Shown here piece after piece: positions 1 through 8,308 of a stretch of 54,698 nucleotides of DNA (the first letter of the stretch is position 1; each line of letters begins with the position of its first letter). A program made the translations under genes and the position numbers. The DNA is from Amycolatopsis pithecellobii (GTDB lineage: Bacteria > Actinomycetota > Actinomycetes > Mycobacteriales > Pseudonocardiaceae), in assembly GCF_009707865.1 (NCBI RefSeq), contig NZ_WMBA01000056.1, forward strand, positions 1-54,698. The letters run 5' to 3'. The notes beneath the pieces were generated by a model, which had not been told where the DNA came from, made no database searches, and worked only from the letters and a program-made list of their open reading frames with translations.

Positions 1-116
1 TTGGTGGGCTGGGGGATCGGTGTCGTCGGGATGGTGCTGTCCGCTATCGCCGGGCCCGCCGAAAGCACGACAAGCGCGGCGGTCATGGGCAGAGCCAGCG
101 TGCGAGGCAGACGCAT
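1..116 (-). CDS. N-terminus of a secreted protein (cut by window edge)
   Basis: Reading the minus strand from an ATG at 116 gives a clean Sec-type signal peptide: basic start MRLPRT, a hydrophobic stretch rich in Ala, Leu and Val, and an AIA cleavage site around residue 25, followed by a Thr/Pro-rich stretch typical of the linker of an exported actinobacterial protein. A strong GGAGG Shine-Dalgarno sits 10 nt before the ATG. The frame stays open to the window edge after 38 codons, so the functional domain is outside the window and no product can be named. The opposite plus-strand frame over the same bases starts at TTG without a ribosome site and runs into the tRNA gene, so I take it as a shadow. 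Confidence 0.6.
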   Translation of the reverse strand, partial: MRLPRTLALPMTAALVVLSAGPAIADSTIPTTPIPQPT

Positions 117-230
117 TGCGGAATGTCCTCCAGTAAGACGCGCCGGGCGGCTGCGGCCGGTGTCGGAGAGACTAACGAGGACGGGGGTGAAAAGTGACGT
201 GCGCCATGCGGCTACACTGGTCTGCGCATC

Positions 231-304
231 GCCGCCTTAGCTCAGTCGGCCAGAGCGGCTCACTCGTAATGAGCAGGTCAGGGGTTCGATTCCCCTAGGC
301 GGCT
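231..304 (+). tRNA. tRNA-Thr (anticodon CGT)
   Basis: A complete cloverleaf folds from 231 to 304. The acceptor stem GCCGCCT pairs with AGGCGGC (297-303), followed by discriminator T304. The D stem is GCTC/GAGC, the anticodon stem is GCTCA/TGAGC with a seven-base loop CTCGTAA, and the T stem is AGGGG/CCCCT around TTCGATT. The anticodon at 265-267 is CGT, which reads ACG, so the charge is threonine. The 3' CCA is not encoded. A TACACT hexamer at 213-218 is a plausible -10 box. No integrase or duplicated 3' end is next to it. Confidence 0.96.
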
Positions 305-313
305 CCGGCGATG

Positions 314-349
314 ACCAGGGCCTTTCCGGGAAACCGAGGAGGCCCTGGT
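314..349. terminator. Hairpin terminator between tRNA-Thr and the convergent Pr6Pr gene
   Basis: Perfect 10-bp inverted repeat ACCAGGGCCT / AGGCCCTGGT with a 16-nt loop. It lies between the tRNA end (304) and the convergent membrane gene stop (355), so it can serve both strands. There is no long U tract, as is common in actinobacteria. Confidence 0.7.
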
Positions 350-354
350 TGTGT

Positions 355-999
355 TCATGGCCCTATACGTGGGGCCAAACGCGCTTGACGTCGGCCCAGT
401 TGACGGTCCAGGAGCAGGGTAGCGGCTGCCAGTGCGAGGAACTTGACGGCGACCAGCACGCAGTTGAGCGCCACGCGGGGATAGCCGAGCGAATCCGCTT
501 GCAGGAATGGGTACGGATAGAAGCCGGTGGGCCCGCCGCGGGTCAGGGTGAAAGCCAGCCACAGCAAGGGGTACGCGAGGCTCCACCACACGATCCGCGG
601 GCTGAGCGTGCCGTGTGGTCCGAACAACAGCCAGCCGAGTACGCCGAGGATCGGTGAGGCCGTGTGCAGCAGCTGGTTCGCCACCTCGCCGGCCGGACTC
701 AGCTCCACCAGCCCGGTGAGCGCGACGTGGTAGACGACGCCGGTCACCGCGATCGCCAAGACCCCGTCGAGTCGCAGCGTGCGGAACACAGTGGACGGAC
801 GCTCCGGGCGCAGCGCCAGCAACAGGCTCGTGCCACCGACGATCAAGTTCGACAGGATCGTGAAGTAGCAGAACACGTTCGCCATTCGCGCCGCCGGGGT
901 GCCGAAGATCCCCGGGGTTCGCGCCGCGACAACAAGCTGTACCACCAGGCCCACCAGTACGACCAGCGCGGTGAGCGCGAACCACACGCGAGCGATCAT
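355..999 (-). CDS. Pr6Pr-type integral membrane protein (FAR-17a/AIG1-like)
   Basis: 214 residues, almost wholly hydrophobic, with about six predicted membrane segments starting at MIARVWFALTALVVLVGLV. Features typical of the actinobacterial Pr6Pr family are visible: an early NVFCYFTILSNLIV segment, a YHVALTGL motif, a conserved HTASPILGVLGWLLFGP stretch and a late YPYPFL motif. The biochemical role is not established; the name reflects distant relation to eukaryotic FAR-17a/AIG1 proteins. The ATG at 999 is chosen because the hydrophobic domain begins there. The upstream in-frame extension is low-complexity and overlaps the divergent TetR promoter. TetR control from the shared 88-bp spacer is plausible. 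Confidence 0.75.
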   Translation of the reverse strand: MIARVWFALTALVVLVGLVVQLVVAARTPGIFGTPAARMANVFCYFTILSNLIVGGTSLLLALRPERPSTVFRTLRLDGVLAIAVTGVVYHVALTGLVELSPAGEVANQLLHTASPILGVLGWLLFGPHGTLSPRIVWWSLAYPLLWLAFTLTRGGPTGFYPYPFLQADSLGYPRVALNCVLVAVKFLALAAATLLLDRQLGRRQARLAPRIGP

Positions 1000-1037
1000 G
1001 GCCGAACCGTACCGTCCATTATGGCCAGTCGCCGGTA

Positions 1038-1049
1038 GGACACATGTCC
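1038..1049. promoter_or_regulatory. Candidate TetR operator in the divergent Pr6Pr/TetR spacer
   Basis: Inverted repeat GGACA-CA-TGTCC between the divergent starts at 999 and 1088. It covers the -35 position of a TAGGCT -10 box (1057-1062) that would drive the TetR gene. Binding by the adjacent TetR protein is inferred from position and symmetry only. Confidence 0.4.
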
Positions 1050-1087
1050 CGGAAGGTAGGCTGGCCGTCCTGACCTGAGGGGGACCG

Positions 1088-1666
1088 ATGACCGCGACGC
1101 CTGGCCGTAGCGCCCGGCTTTCGCCCAACCAGCTGGCCAAACAGGAACAGATCGTGGACGCCGCCCGGCGCGTGCTCGTGCGGGACGGGCTTGCCGGCTG
1201 CACCGTCCGCGCCGTCGCCGATGCCAGCCCACTCACCAAAAGCGCCGTCCATTACTACTTCTCGGACATCGACCTGCTCATCGACCGCGCGATGGCCGCG
1301 CTCGTCACCGACTTCCTCGCCGAACTGCGCACGGTCGCGACCAAACACGACGATCCGCAAGAACGGTTATGGGCCGTGCTCGAGGCCTATCTTGAAACCT
1401 TCGGCAACAACCCCAACGCGGCCTTCGCCTGGTTCGAGTACTGGGTGGCGGTCGGCCGCGCCGAGCACGCCCCGGCCGCCGAAGTCATGCTCCGCTCGTC
1501 GATCGAGCTCCTCACGGACCTGCTCAGCGACCTGAACATCGACGACCCGCGCGCCCGCGCCCGCGCACTTCAGTCGTACCTGCTCGGCGCGATCGTGCAG
1601 CAGAGCGTCCGGCGCCGTCCGTTCGCGACCCTCCGCGAAGAGATCGAGCTGCTTTGCCTCCCTTAG
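1088..1666 (+). CDS. TetR/AcrR family transcriptional regulator
   Basis: 192 residues. The N-terminal TetR helix-turn-helix (about residues 15-65) is clear: QEQIVDAARRVLVRDG, then TVRAVADASPLTKSAVHYYF, which matches the family recognition helix and its following YYF motif. The C-terminal ligand domain is not assignable to a known inducer. A GAGGGGG ribosome site sits just before the ATG. It is divergent from the Pr6Pr membrane gene and 9 bp upstream of the gamma carbonic anhydrase. It probably controls itself and the membrane gene through the dyad at 1038-1049. DNA-binding family certain; target inferred. Confidence 0.9.
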   Translation: MTATPGRSARLSPNQLAKQEQIVDAARRVLVRDGLAGCTVRAVADASPLTKSAVHYYFSDIDLLIDRAMAALVTDFLAELRTVATKHDDPQERLWAVLEAYLETFGNNPNAAFAWFEYWVAVGRAEHAPAAEVMLRSSIELLTDLLSDLNIDDPRARARALQSYLLGAIVQQSVRRRPFATLREEIELLCLP

Positions 1667-1675
1667 GGTGCGGGT

Positions 1676-2197
1676 ATGCCTCTCTTCTCCTTCGAGGGCG
1701 TCAGCCCGACCGTGCATCCTGACGCCTGGATCGCCCCCACCGCCACGCTCATCGGCAACGTCGTCATCGAAAAGGGCGTGTCGATCTGGTACGGCGTGGT
1801 CATCCGCGCCGACCTCGGCAAGATCATCATCCGCGAGGGTGCCAACATCCAGGACAACTCGGTGCTGCACGTCAACGACGGTGTGTGCGAGATCGGCCGC
1901 AACGTCACGGTGGGGCACATGTGCCTCGTGCACGACTGCACCGTCGGCGAGCAGGCGCTCATCGGCAACGGGTCCACCGTGCTGGACAAGGCGGTCATCG
2001 GCGAACGCGCGCTCGTCGCCGCGGGCGCGACCGTGACACCGAACACCGAGGTCCCCGCCGAGCACATCGCGATGGGCAGCCCGGCGAAGAAGTTCGTGCC
2101 GCTGACCGATTCCGCGCGTGCCTGGGTCGACACCAACGCCGCCATCTACCAGCAGCTCGCGCGACGGCACGCCAAAGGCATTGCCCCCGTCGACTAA
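1676..2197 (+). CDS. Gamma-class carbonic anhydrase-like hexapeptide protein
   Basis: 173 residues forming a left-handed beta-helix of hexapeptide repeats, seen as repeated I-G-N-V, I-x-x-G and V-I-G steps. The three metal-ligand histidines of the gamma-carbonic anhydrase/PaaY/YrdA family are present at about H65 (LHVND), H81 (VGH) and H86 (LVHD), as are the conserved IWYGVVIRAD and IGRNVTVGH motifs. Such proteins bind Zn or Fe; CO2 hydration is known for some members and unproven for many. The start has no Shine-Dalgarno. A TAGGGT hexamer (1664-1669), whose TAG is the TetR stop codon, lies 6 nt before the ATG, which suggests a leaderless transcript of its own. Confidence 0.88.
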   Translation: MPLFSFEGVSPTVHPDAWIAPTATLIGNVVIEKGVSIWYGVVIRADLGKIIIREGANIQDNSVLHVNDGVCEIGRNVTVGHMCLVHDCTVGEQALIGNGSTVLDKAVIGERALVAAGATVTPNTEVPAEHIAMGSPAKKFVPLTDSARAWVDTNAAIYQQLARRHAKGIAPVD

Positions 2198-2202
2198 GGT
2201 GA

Positions 2203-2282
2203 GAGCGTAGAGCGACTGGCGCCGTAAGAGGTGGAGCACCACCGGGAAGCGACCGACGAGGCCGGCACCGCGCGCCTGGGTG
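2203..2282 (+). promoter_or_regulatory. ZTP (pfl motif) riboswitch upstream of glyA
   Basis: The leader before glyA carries the conserved blocks of the ZTP/ZMP-sensing pfl RNA in the right order: GACTGGCG (2214-2221), a short hairpin, GGAGCACCACCGGGAAGCG (2233-2251), a variable hairpin, then CGCGCGCCTGGGT near 2270-2281. The class senses the purine intermediate ZTP/ZMP, which accumulates when 10-formyl-tetrahydrofolate is low, and commonly controls glyA and other one-carbon genes. It ends about 25 nt before the glyA ATG, so control of translation initiation or a nearby terminator is possible. Recognition is by motif; no folding program was run. Confidence 0.88.
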
Positions 2283-2305
2283 TGGCCAGTGTCAGGAGTA
2301 GGGGA

Positions 2306-3574
2306 ATGACGCACCAGCCACCGATTCCGACCCTCACCGCAGCCGACCCCGAGATCGCCGGTTTCGTCGAGGACGAGGCCCGTCGCCAGGCCGAAAAGAT
2401 CCGCCTGATCGCTTCGGAGAACTACGTTTCCCGCGCCGTGCTGGAAGCCACCGGCACCGTGCTGACGAACAAGTACTCCGAGGGCTACGCCGGCAAGCGC
2501 TACTACGAGGGCCAGCAGGTCATCGACCGGCTCGAGGCGGTCGCGATCGAGCGGGCGAAGTCGCTGTTCGGCGCCGAGCACGCGAACGTGCAGCCCTATT
2601 CGGGCTCCCCGGCGAACCTCGCCGTGTACCTCGCGCTCGCGAAGCCGGGCGACACGGTGCTCGGCATGTCACTGCCCGACGGCGGTCACCTCACGCACGG
2701 CGCGTCCGTGTCGGCCACCGGCAAGTGGTTCAACGCCGTTCATTACGGCGTGCGCAAGGAGACCGGGCGCATCGACTTCGACCAGGTGCGTGACCTCGCG
2801 CTCGAGCACCGGCCGAAGTTGATCATCGCCGGCGGCACGGCGATCCCGCGCACCATTGACTTCCCGGCGTTCGCGGAGATCGCGCGTGAGGCCGGGGCCG
2901 TGCTGGTCGCCGACATCTCGCACATCGCCGGGCTCATCGCCGGTGGTGCGCACCCCTCTCCGGTCGGGCACGCGCAGGTCATCACCACCACGACGCACAA
3001 GACACTGAGGGGACCGCGTGGCGCGATGATCCTCTCCGACGCCGAGCACGCGAAGGCGATCGACAAGGCGGTGTTCCCCGGTCTGCAGGGTGGCCCGCAC
3101 AACCACACCACCGCGGCCATCGCCGTCGCGCTGGGCGAGGCGGCCAAGCCGGAGTTCCGCGACTACGCGCACGCAATCGTCGCCAACGCGAAGGCGCTCG
3201 CCGGTGCGCTCACCGAGCGTGGGTTCGACCTCGTCTCCGGCGGCACCGACAACCACCTGCTGCTCGTCGACCTGACCAGCAAGGACATCGCGGGCAAGCC
3301 CGCGGCGAAGGCGCTGGACCGGGCCGGTATCGAGCTCAACTTCAACACCGTGCCGTTCGACCCGCGCAAGCCGTTCGACCCGTCGGGCATCCGGCTGGGC
3401 ACTGCGGCGATCACCACTCGCGGCCTCACCCCGGAGCACCAGCCGCAGATCGCGGAGTGGATCGACCGCACGGTCGCCGCCGCGTCGGCCGAGGACGAGA
3501 CGGAGATCGACAAGATCGCGGGCGAGGTGCGTGACCTGCTGAGTGCCTACCCGATCCCGGGTTACCAGGCCTGA
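2306..3574 (+). CDS. glyA: Serine hydroxymethyltransferase
   Basis: 422 residues. A PLP enzyme converting serine plus tetrahydrofolate to glycine plus 5,10-methylene-tetrahydrofolate, the main entry of one-carbon units. Signatures include RLIASENYVS, the NKYSEGYAGKRYYEG block, and the PLP-lysine motif THKTLRGPRG with Lys at about residue 232. The start at 2306 is chosen because an AGGAGTAGGGGA ribosome site precedes it; the frame is open upstream to 2231, but that stretch is the riboswitch. It is linked functionally to the folate operon at 14.9-17.2 kb and is probably induced by folate stress through the ZTP riboswitch. Confidence 0.98.
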   Translation: MTHQPPIPTLTAADPEIAGFVEDEARRQAEKIRLIASENYVSRAVLEATGTVLTNKYSEGYAGKRYYEGQQVIDRLEAVAIERAKSLFGAEHANVQPYSGSPANLAVYLALAKPGDTVLGMSLPDGGHLTHGASVSATGKWFNAVHYGVRKETGRIDFDQVRDLALEHRPKLIIAGGTAIPRTIDFPAFAEIAREAGAVLVADISHIAGLIAGGAHPSPVGHAQVITTTTHKTLRGPRGAMILSDAEHAKAIDKAVFPGLQGGPHNHTTAAIAVALGEAAKPEFRDYAHAIVANAKALAGALTERGFDLVSGGTDNHLLLVDLTSKDIAGKPAAKALDRAGIELNFNTVPFDPRKPFDPSGIRLGTAAITTRGLTPEHQPQIAEWIDRTVAAASAEDETEIDKIAGEVRDLLSAYPIPGYQA

Positions 3575-3579
3575 GACAC

Positions 3580-3620
3580 AAAAAATGGCCGGCCCCACCC
3601 GGTGGGGCCGGCCATTTTTT
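3580..3620. terminator. Bidirectional intrinsic terminator between glyA and ppa
   Basis: A run of A, then near-perfect inverted repeat TGGCCGGCCCCACC / GGTGGGGCCGGCCA (3586-3614), then TTTTTT. The A tract on one side and T tract on the other make it a textbook factor-independent terminator for both convergent genes. Confidence 0.93.
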
Positions 3621-3624
3621 CGAG

Positions 3625-4140
3625 TCAGTGCTCGCCGGCGTCAGCGCTTTCCTTGGCCAGCCGGTCGTTCTCACGCTGGTAGGAACGCTGGATCTCGGCC
3701 TCCGCCTCGACCCGGCCGACCCAGTTCGAGCCCTCGACGCTCTTGGCCGGCTCCAGGTCCTTGTACACCTGGAAGAAGTGCTCGATCTCGAGCTTGTGGA
3801 ACTCGTTGAGGTGGTGGATGTCGCGCAGGTGCTCCAGCCGTGGGTCGTCCGACGGCACGGCGAGGACCTTGTCGTCCGGGCCCTTCTCGTCGGTCATCCG
3901 GAACATGCCGATCGCGCGGCAGCGGATCAGGCAACCGGGGAACGTCGGTTCCTGCACCAGGACCAGCACGTCGAGCGGATCGCCGTCCTGCCCGAGGGTG
4001 TCGTCGATGAATCCGTAGTCGGCCGGGTACTGAGTGGCCGTGAAGAGGGTGCGGTCCAGCCGGATACGCCCGGTCTTGTGGTCCACTTCGTACTTGTTGC
4101 GTTCCCCTTTGGGGATTTCGATGGTGGCGTCGAACTCCAC
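3625..4140 (-). CDS. ppa: Inorganic pyrophosphatase (family I)
   Basis: 171 residues, cytoplasmic, hydrolysing pyrophosphate to two phosphates and pulling biosynthetic reactions forward. The family I pattern is intact: [14 protein letters not shown] at the N-terminus, [12 protein letters not shown], the metal-binding signature [10 protein letters not shown], and YKDLEP near the C-terminus. The length matches the usual 160-175. GTG at 4140 is used; a GAGG element lies just upstream. It is divergent from dacB, as in the syntenic mycobacterial locus, and ends 5 bp from the shared terminator. Confidence 0.97.
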   Translation of the reverse strand: MEFDATIEIPKGERNKYEVDHKTGRIRLDRTLFTATQYPADYGFIDDTLGQDGDPLDVLVLVQEPTFPGCLIRCRAIGMFRMTDEKGPDDKVLAVPSDDPRLEHLRDIHHLNEFHKLEIEHFFQVYKDLEPAKSVEGSNWVGRVEAEAEIQRSYQRENDRLAKESADAGEH

Positions 4141-4305
4141 GGCGACCTCGCTGCACTCTTCTTTTCGGGCCGCCCCTGGCGGCTCACGATTCCGCTGACT
4201 TTGTCTTCACTAGTGTGGACCACGCGCCGTTGAGAAGTCGCACCTATGTCATCTTGACTACACCGAGTGTGGCCCGTGGTGCGCCGACGCGATGAGGAGG
4301 GGTGC

Positions 4306-6198
4306 GTGCCGCCGCACGACGACGAACCGGCCTGGCCGTCCGACGACTCGGACGTGTCCGGCGCCGGCACGCCCGGTGAGCAGCCGGCGGAAAAGCCCGC
4401 CGAAAAACCGGAAAAGCCGGCCGGGGAATCCGCGAAGGAAACCGCGGACGGCGGGGCGACCGCTCATCTGCCGTTGCCGAAGGTTTCGCTGCCCGAGCAG
4501 CCGACGTTGTTCGTTCCGGTAGCCGAAAAACCCAAGGGCGACGAGGAAAAGCCGAAGCCCGAACCCACGGCGGAGGCGAGCTCCGAGGAGCGCACAGCGT
4601 TCCTCCCCGTGGTGAAGCCGATTCCGCAGCAGGTGACGGCGCCGGTTCAGCAGCCGCGCCCCGTTCCGCCGCCGCAGCGGCCCGTGCCACCCGCTGGTCT
4701 GGTGCACGCCCAGCCGATGCGGATCGAACCGTCGGGGCAGGTGCGCCCGGCCGAGACCGCTGTCCCGCCGCAGCCTCCCGGTGAACCGCCCGCACCGCCT
4801 GCCGAGCCACGCAAGCGCCGGCGCGGGCTGCTGATCGGCGGTGCTCTGGTGCTGGTACTGGTGGTCGCCGCCGGGGTCGCGTCCGCGGTGCCGTACGTGT
4901 CGAACCGGCTCGGCCTGCCCTGGGCGCCGAACCTTCCCAAGGGCGACACCCCCGAACCCGCCGCAGTCACCTTGGCTTTGCAGCCGCCCAGCGCCTCGGC
5001 ACCCACCCCCACGGCGTCCGGGATTTCCTCGGCACTCGGGGGTCCGGCGGCCAACAGTGCCCTGGGCACGCTCGCCGGCGTCGTCGTCGACCCGGCGAAC
5101 GGTGCGACGTTGTGGAACCACAACTCGGGTCAGCTGCTCACCCCCGCGTCGGCGACGAAGCTGCTCACCAGCACGGCCGCGCTGCTCAAGCTCGATCACG
5201 GGTTCCAGATCTCGACCAAGGTCGTGCAGGGTGCTTCGCCGGACACCGCGATCATCGTGGCGGGGGGTGATCCGACGCTGTCGTCTCTGCCGGTGGGCAA
5301 GGAATCCGTCTACCCGGGTGCCGCGCATCTCGACGAGCTGGTGGCGCAGGTCAAGAAGGCCTCCGGGGGTGCCATCAAGAAGGTGCAGCTGGACCCGTCG
5401 CTCTACATCGGACAGCCGACCGCGCCGGGCTGGGCGCCGGAGGACGCGCCGTCCACCTACGCCGTGCCGGTGGTACCCGGGATGCTCGACGGCGGCCGTT
5501 CGAACCCGACGGTCGACGAGATCGCGCGCACCGGCGATCCGGGAAATGCGTTGCTGCAGACGTTCGCGCAGCGGCTCGGCGCCACCGCGGCCGGAAACGT
5601 GACCGCGCCGAAGGGTGCGAAGGTGCTCGGCGAGGTGCGTTCGGCTCCGTTGACGGAGCTGGTGGACAACCTGCTGCAGATCTCCGACAACAACCTTGCC
5701 GAAGCGGTCGGCCGCCAGACCGCGATCGCCAGTGGCGCCCCGGCGACCTTCGCCGGCGTCGCCCAGACCACGCTGAACATCTTGGCGCAGAACGGTTTCG
5801 ACGTCTCCGGCGCGGTGCTCAACGACGGCAGTGGACTGTCCACTTTGAACAAGGTGTCGCCGAAGCTGCTGGCGCAGCTGCTCACCGTCGCCGCCGCGCC
5901 GGATGCGCGGGATCCGCGAACGGTGAAACTTCGCCCGATACTGGAAGGACTTCCGGTGGCGGGCGGCAGTGGCACGCTCGCCGATCGTTACAACACCCCG
6001 AACTCCTCGACGGGCAAGGGCTGGGTGCGCGCGAAGACGGGCACCCTTTCCGGAGTCAACACGCTCGCCGGCGTCGTGCTCGACAAGGACGGCAGGGCAC
6101 TCGTGTTCGCCATGATGTCCAATGGCTCCAACGTGCTCGAAGCCCGTCCCGCACTCGACGCCGTCGCCGCGACGTTACGTGGCTGCGGATGCCGATAG
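4306..6198 (+). CDS. dacB: D-alanyl-D-alanine carboxypeptidase/endopeptidase (PBP4, peptidase S13)
   Basis: About 630 residues. An N-terminal cytoplasmic region of some 170 residues, rich in Pro, Glu and Lys, is followed by a single membrane anchor (LLIGGALVLVLVVAAGVASAV, given here only in outline) and an extracellular S13 domain. The three penicillin-binding motifs are present: SATK (about S282-K285), SDN, and KTG near the C-terminus. It trims the terminal D-Ala of peptidoglycan stem peptides and may cut crosslinks. GTG at 4306 is preferred because a GAGGAGGGG ribosome site lies directly before it; GTG at 4267 is an in-frame alternative. It is followed closely by the metalloprotease gene, an order shared with mycobacteria. 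Confidence 0.93.
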   Translation: MPPHDDEPAWPSDDSDVSGAGTPGEQPAEKPAEKPEKPAGESAKETADGGATAHLPLPKVSLPEQPTLFVPVAEKPKGDEEKPKPEPTAEASSEERTAFLPVVKPIPQQVTAPVQQPRPVPPPQRPVPPAGLVHAQPMRIEPSGQVRPAETAVPPQPPGEPPAPPAEPRKRRRGLLIGGALVLVLVVAAGVASAVPYVSNRLGLPWAPNLPKGDTPEPAAVTLALQPPSASAPTPTASGISSALGGPAANSALGTLAGVVVDPANGATLWNHNSGQLLTPASATKLLTSTAALLKLDHGFQISTKVVQGASPDTAIIVAGGDPTLSSLPVGKESVYPGAAHLDELVAQVKKASGGAIKKVQLDPSLYIGQPTAPGWAPEDAPSTYAVPVVPGMLDGGRSNPTVDEIARTGDPGNALLQTFAQRLGATAAGNVTAPKGAKVLGEVRSAPLTELVDNLLQISDNNLAEAVGRQTAIASGAPATFAGVAQTTLNILAQNGFDVSGAVLNDGSGLSTLNKVSPKLLAQLLTVAAAPDARDPRTVKLRPILEGLPVAGGSGTLADRYNTPNSSTGKGWVRAKTGTLSGVNTLAGVVLDKDGRALVFAMMSNGSNVLEARPALDAVAATLRGCGCR

Positions 6199-6218
6199 TG
6201 GCGGGTAGCGTCGGGAGA

Positions 6219-7274
6219 ATGAACACGGTGAGCGAAAACGCACGTCCGGTGGTGGACTGGTCGCTCGCCGCGGCGACGGGTGTGTTCCTGGTACGTGGCG
6301 GGCCGGCGGTGTCGCGCGCCGAAGCGCAGCTGGCGGTCAGCGAGCTGCGTGAGCTCACCGTGGACGCGGAGGCGCATGTCCGGGAGCTGACCGGGCTGGG
6401 CGCCGGCCTGCCGCTGTTGCCGGGTGAGGTCGTCGACCGGCCTGGCTGGGTGCGTGCCGCGGCCGAGGGCCTGGATTCGTTGACCGGTAACGCTTTGCGC
6501 GCGCTGCCCGCGAACCGGCTGGCGCCCGTGCTGGCCGGTGGTGCCGGGGTGCAGACCGGGGTGGTGCTGGCGTTCCTCGCTTCCCGGGTGCTCGGGCAGT
6601 ACGACCCGTTCGGCGGCGCCGGGGGCCGTCTGCTGCTGGTCGCGCCGAACGTCGTCACCGCGCAGTACGCGATGCAGGTGCCCGGACGCGACTTCCGGCT
6701 GTGGGTGTGTCTGCACGAATGCACGCACCGGCTGCAGTTCACCGCGGTCCCGTGGCTGCGCGACTACTTCGCCGACGAGGTGGAGCGACTCGTCAGCGGG
6801 CTCGCCTCGCAGGACGACGGGGTCACCGATCTCGTCTCCAGGTTGCCCGAGGCGTTCCGGGAAGCCAGGCGCGCCAAGGCGGACGGCGGTGTGGCCGCGC
6901 TGGCACAGCTGCTGCGTTCCCCACAGCAACGCGAAGTGTTCGACAAACTGCTGGCGTTGTCGACCTTGTTGGAGGGCCACGCAGACTACGTGATGGACGC
7001 GGTCGGCCCCGGTGTGGTCCCGGCTGTCGAACAGATCCGTGCCCGCTTCACCGCGCGGCGCAGCGGCGGTAGCCTGCTCGACCGGTTGCTGCGCGCCGTG
7101 CTCGGGATCGACGCGAAGATCCGCCAGTACGCGCAGGGCGCCGCGTTCACCCGGCATGTCGTGGACCGGGTCGGCATGCCTGGTTTCAACGCGGTGTGGA
7201 CGTCGCCGAACACGCTGCCCACCCGGTCCGAGATCGCCGACCCGCAGGCATGGGTGCGGCGTGTGCACGGCTGA
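6219..7274 (+). CDS. Zinc-dependent metalloprotease (DUF2342/zincin_2, F420-associated type)
   Basis: 351 residues. The HExxH zinc motif is HECTH at about H166-H170, with a downstream glutamate in the GHADYVMD segment (LLEGHADYVMDAVGP) as likely third ligand. Conserved blocks RVLGQYDPF, LLLVAPNV and FRLWVCLHE are typical of the actinobacterial family sometimes labelled coenzyme-F420 biosynthesis-associated. The substrate is unknown. Start: a TAGCGT hexamer (6206-6211) lies exactly 7 nt before ATG 6219, arguing for a leaderless start; ATG 6189 overlaps the dacB end and is less likely. It overlaps tilS by 14 nt. Confidence 0.87.
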   Translation: MNTVSENARPVVDWSLAAATGVFLVRGGPAVSRAEAQLAVSELRELTVDAEAHVRELTGLGAGLPLLPGEVVDRPGWVRAAAEGLDSLTGNALRALPANRLAPVLAGGAGVQTGVVLAFLASRVLGQYDPFGGAGGRLLLVAPNVVTAQYAMQVPGRDFRLWVCLHECTHRLQFTAVPWLRDYFADEVERLVSGLASQDDGVTDLVSRLPEAFREARRAKADGGVAALAQLLRSPQQREVFDKLLALSTLLEGHADYVMDAVGPGVVPAVEQIRARFTARRSGGSLLDRLLRAVLGIDAKIRQYAQGAAFTRHVVDRVGMPGFNAVWTSPNTLPTRSEIADPQAWVRRVHG

Positions 7275-8211
7275 GGACCTGATCCCCGTCCGCCTCGCGG
7301 TGCGGCGATTCCTGGCCGCCCACGCGGATTCGGACTTCGACGTCGCGGTGTCCGGTGGCGCGGATTCCCTCGCGCTCGCCGAGGCCGCCGCGCATGAGGG
7401 GCACAAGCGAGGCCTGCGGGTGCGCGCGCTGATCGTCGATCACGGCTTGCAGGAAGGCTCCGGCCGGATCGCCGAGGAGGCCGCCGCGGCGGCGCGTGGG
7501 CTGGGTGTCGACGAGGCGGAAGTGCTGACCGTCGAGGTCACCGGTGGCGGCGGAATCGAGGGGGCGGCCCGGCGTGCCCGGTATGCCGCGCTGGCCGGTA
7601 AGGGCAGCGGGCTCGTCCTGCTCGGGCACACTCGCGACGACCAGGCGGAGACCGTACTGCTCGGGCTCGGCCGCGGTTCGGGGCCACGCTCGATCGCCGG
7701 GATGAAGCCGTTCGATCCGCCGTGGGGCCGACCGCTGCTCGACGTGCCCCGCTCGGCGACGCGGGCCGCGTGCGCGGCGCTGGGGGTGCGGCCGTGGGAG
7801 GACCCGTTCAACACCGAACCGCGGTTCACCCGGGTCCGGCTGCGCACAGAAGTGTTGCCACTCCTGGAAAAAGTCCTGTCCGGCGGAGTCGCGGCGGCGC
7901 TCGCCCGCACCGCGAGGCAACTGCGTGAAGACCTGGAAACGCTCGATGCACTCGCCGCGCAGATCCCCTTCGACGGCGAGGTGAAGGCGCTGGAGAACCA
8001 CCCGCCCGCGCTCCGACGGCGGGTGCTGCGCCGCTGGCTGCTGGAGCACGGCGGGTGTGATCTTTCCGACGCGCAGCTGCGTTCCGTCGACGCATTGGTC
8101 GGAGAATGGCGTGGTCAGGGCGGAGTGTGGCTGCCGGGCGGCTTGGTGGTGGCGCGGACACATGGCACGCTGAGCATGAATCGTCGCAGTTGCCAATCCG
8201 GCCAGGAGTAG
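7261..8211 (+). CDS. tilS: tRNA(Ile)-lysidine synthetase
   Basis: 316 residues. An ATP-dependent PP-loop enzyme that converts cytidine 34 of the CAU-anticodon isoleucine tRNA to lysidine. The PP-loop SGGADS is at about residues 31-36. Family motifs VDHGLQEGS, GHTRDDQAETVLLGLGRGSG, and PFNTEPRFTRVRLR are clear. Length fits the short actinobacterial form, which lacks a large C-terminal domain. The GTG at 7261 is chosen because it overlaps the end of the metalloprotease gene (stop 7272-7274); the same frame is open further upstream but only as a shadow of that gene. Paired with hpt as in most actinobacteria. Confidence 0.94.
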   Translation: MCTAEDLIPVRLAVRRFLAAHADSDFDVAVSGGADSLALAEAAAHEGHKRGLRVRALIVDHGLQEGSGRIAEEAAAAARGLGVDEAEVLTVEVTGGGGIEGAARRARYAALAGKGSGLVLLGHTRDDQAETVLLGLGRGSGPRSIAGMKPFDPPWGRPLLDVPRSATRAACAALGVRPWEDPFNTEPRFTRVRLRTEVLPLLEKVLSGGVAAALARTARQLREDLETLDALAAQIPFDGEVKALENHPPALRRRVLRRWLLEHGGCDLSDAQLRSVDALVGEWRGQGGVWLPGGLVVARTHGTLSMNRRSCQSGQE

Positions 8212-8308
8212 GCACACCCCGAGCAGCACGTAACCGTTGCCAGGCAAGCCGGATAGCCGTGACTGCGGTCCGATTGGCAACGAACGGCCCAGCAGAGGGG
8301 AATGACCT

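Noticed and set aside
231..304. tRNA-Thr as an integration site
   Set aside because: No integrase, no repeated 3' tRNA end and no mobile genes were seen in the window.
2231..2305. Upstream in-frame GTG extension of glyA
   Set aside because: The stretch is the ZTP riboswitch; a strong ribosome site precedes ATG 2306, which gives the normal N-terminus.
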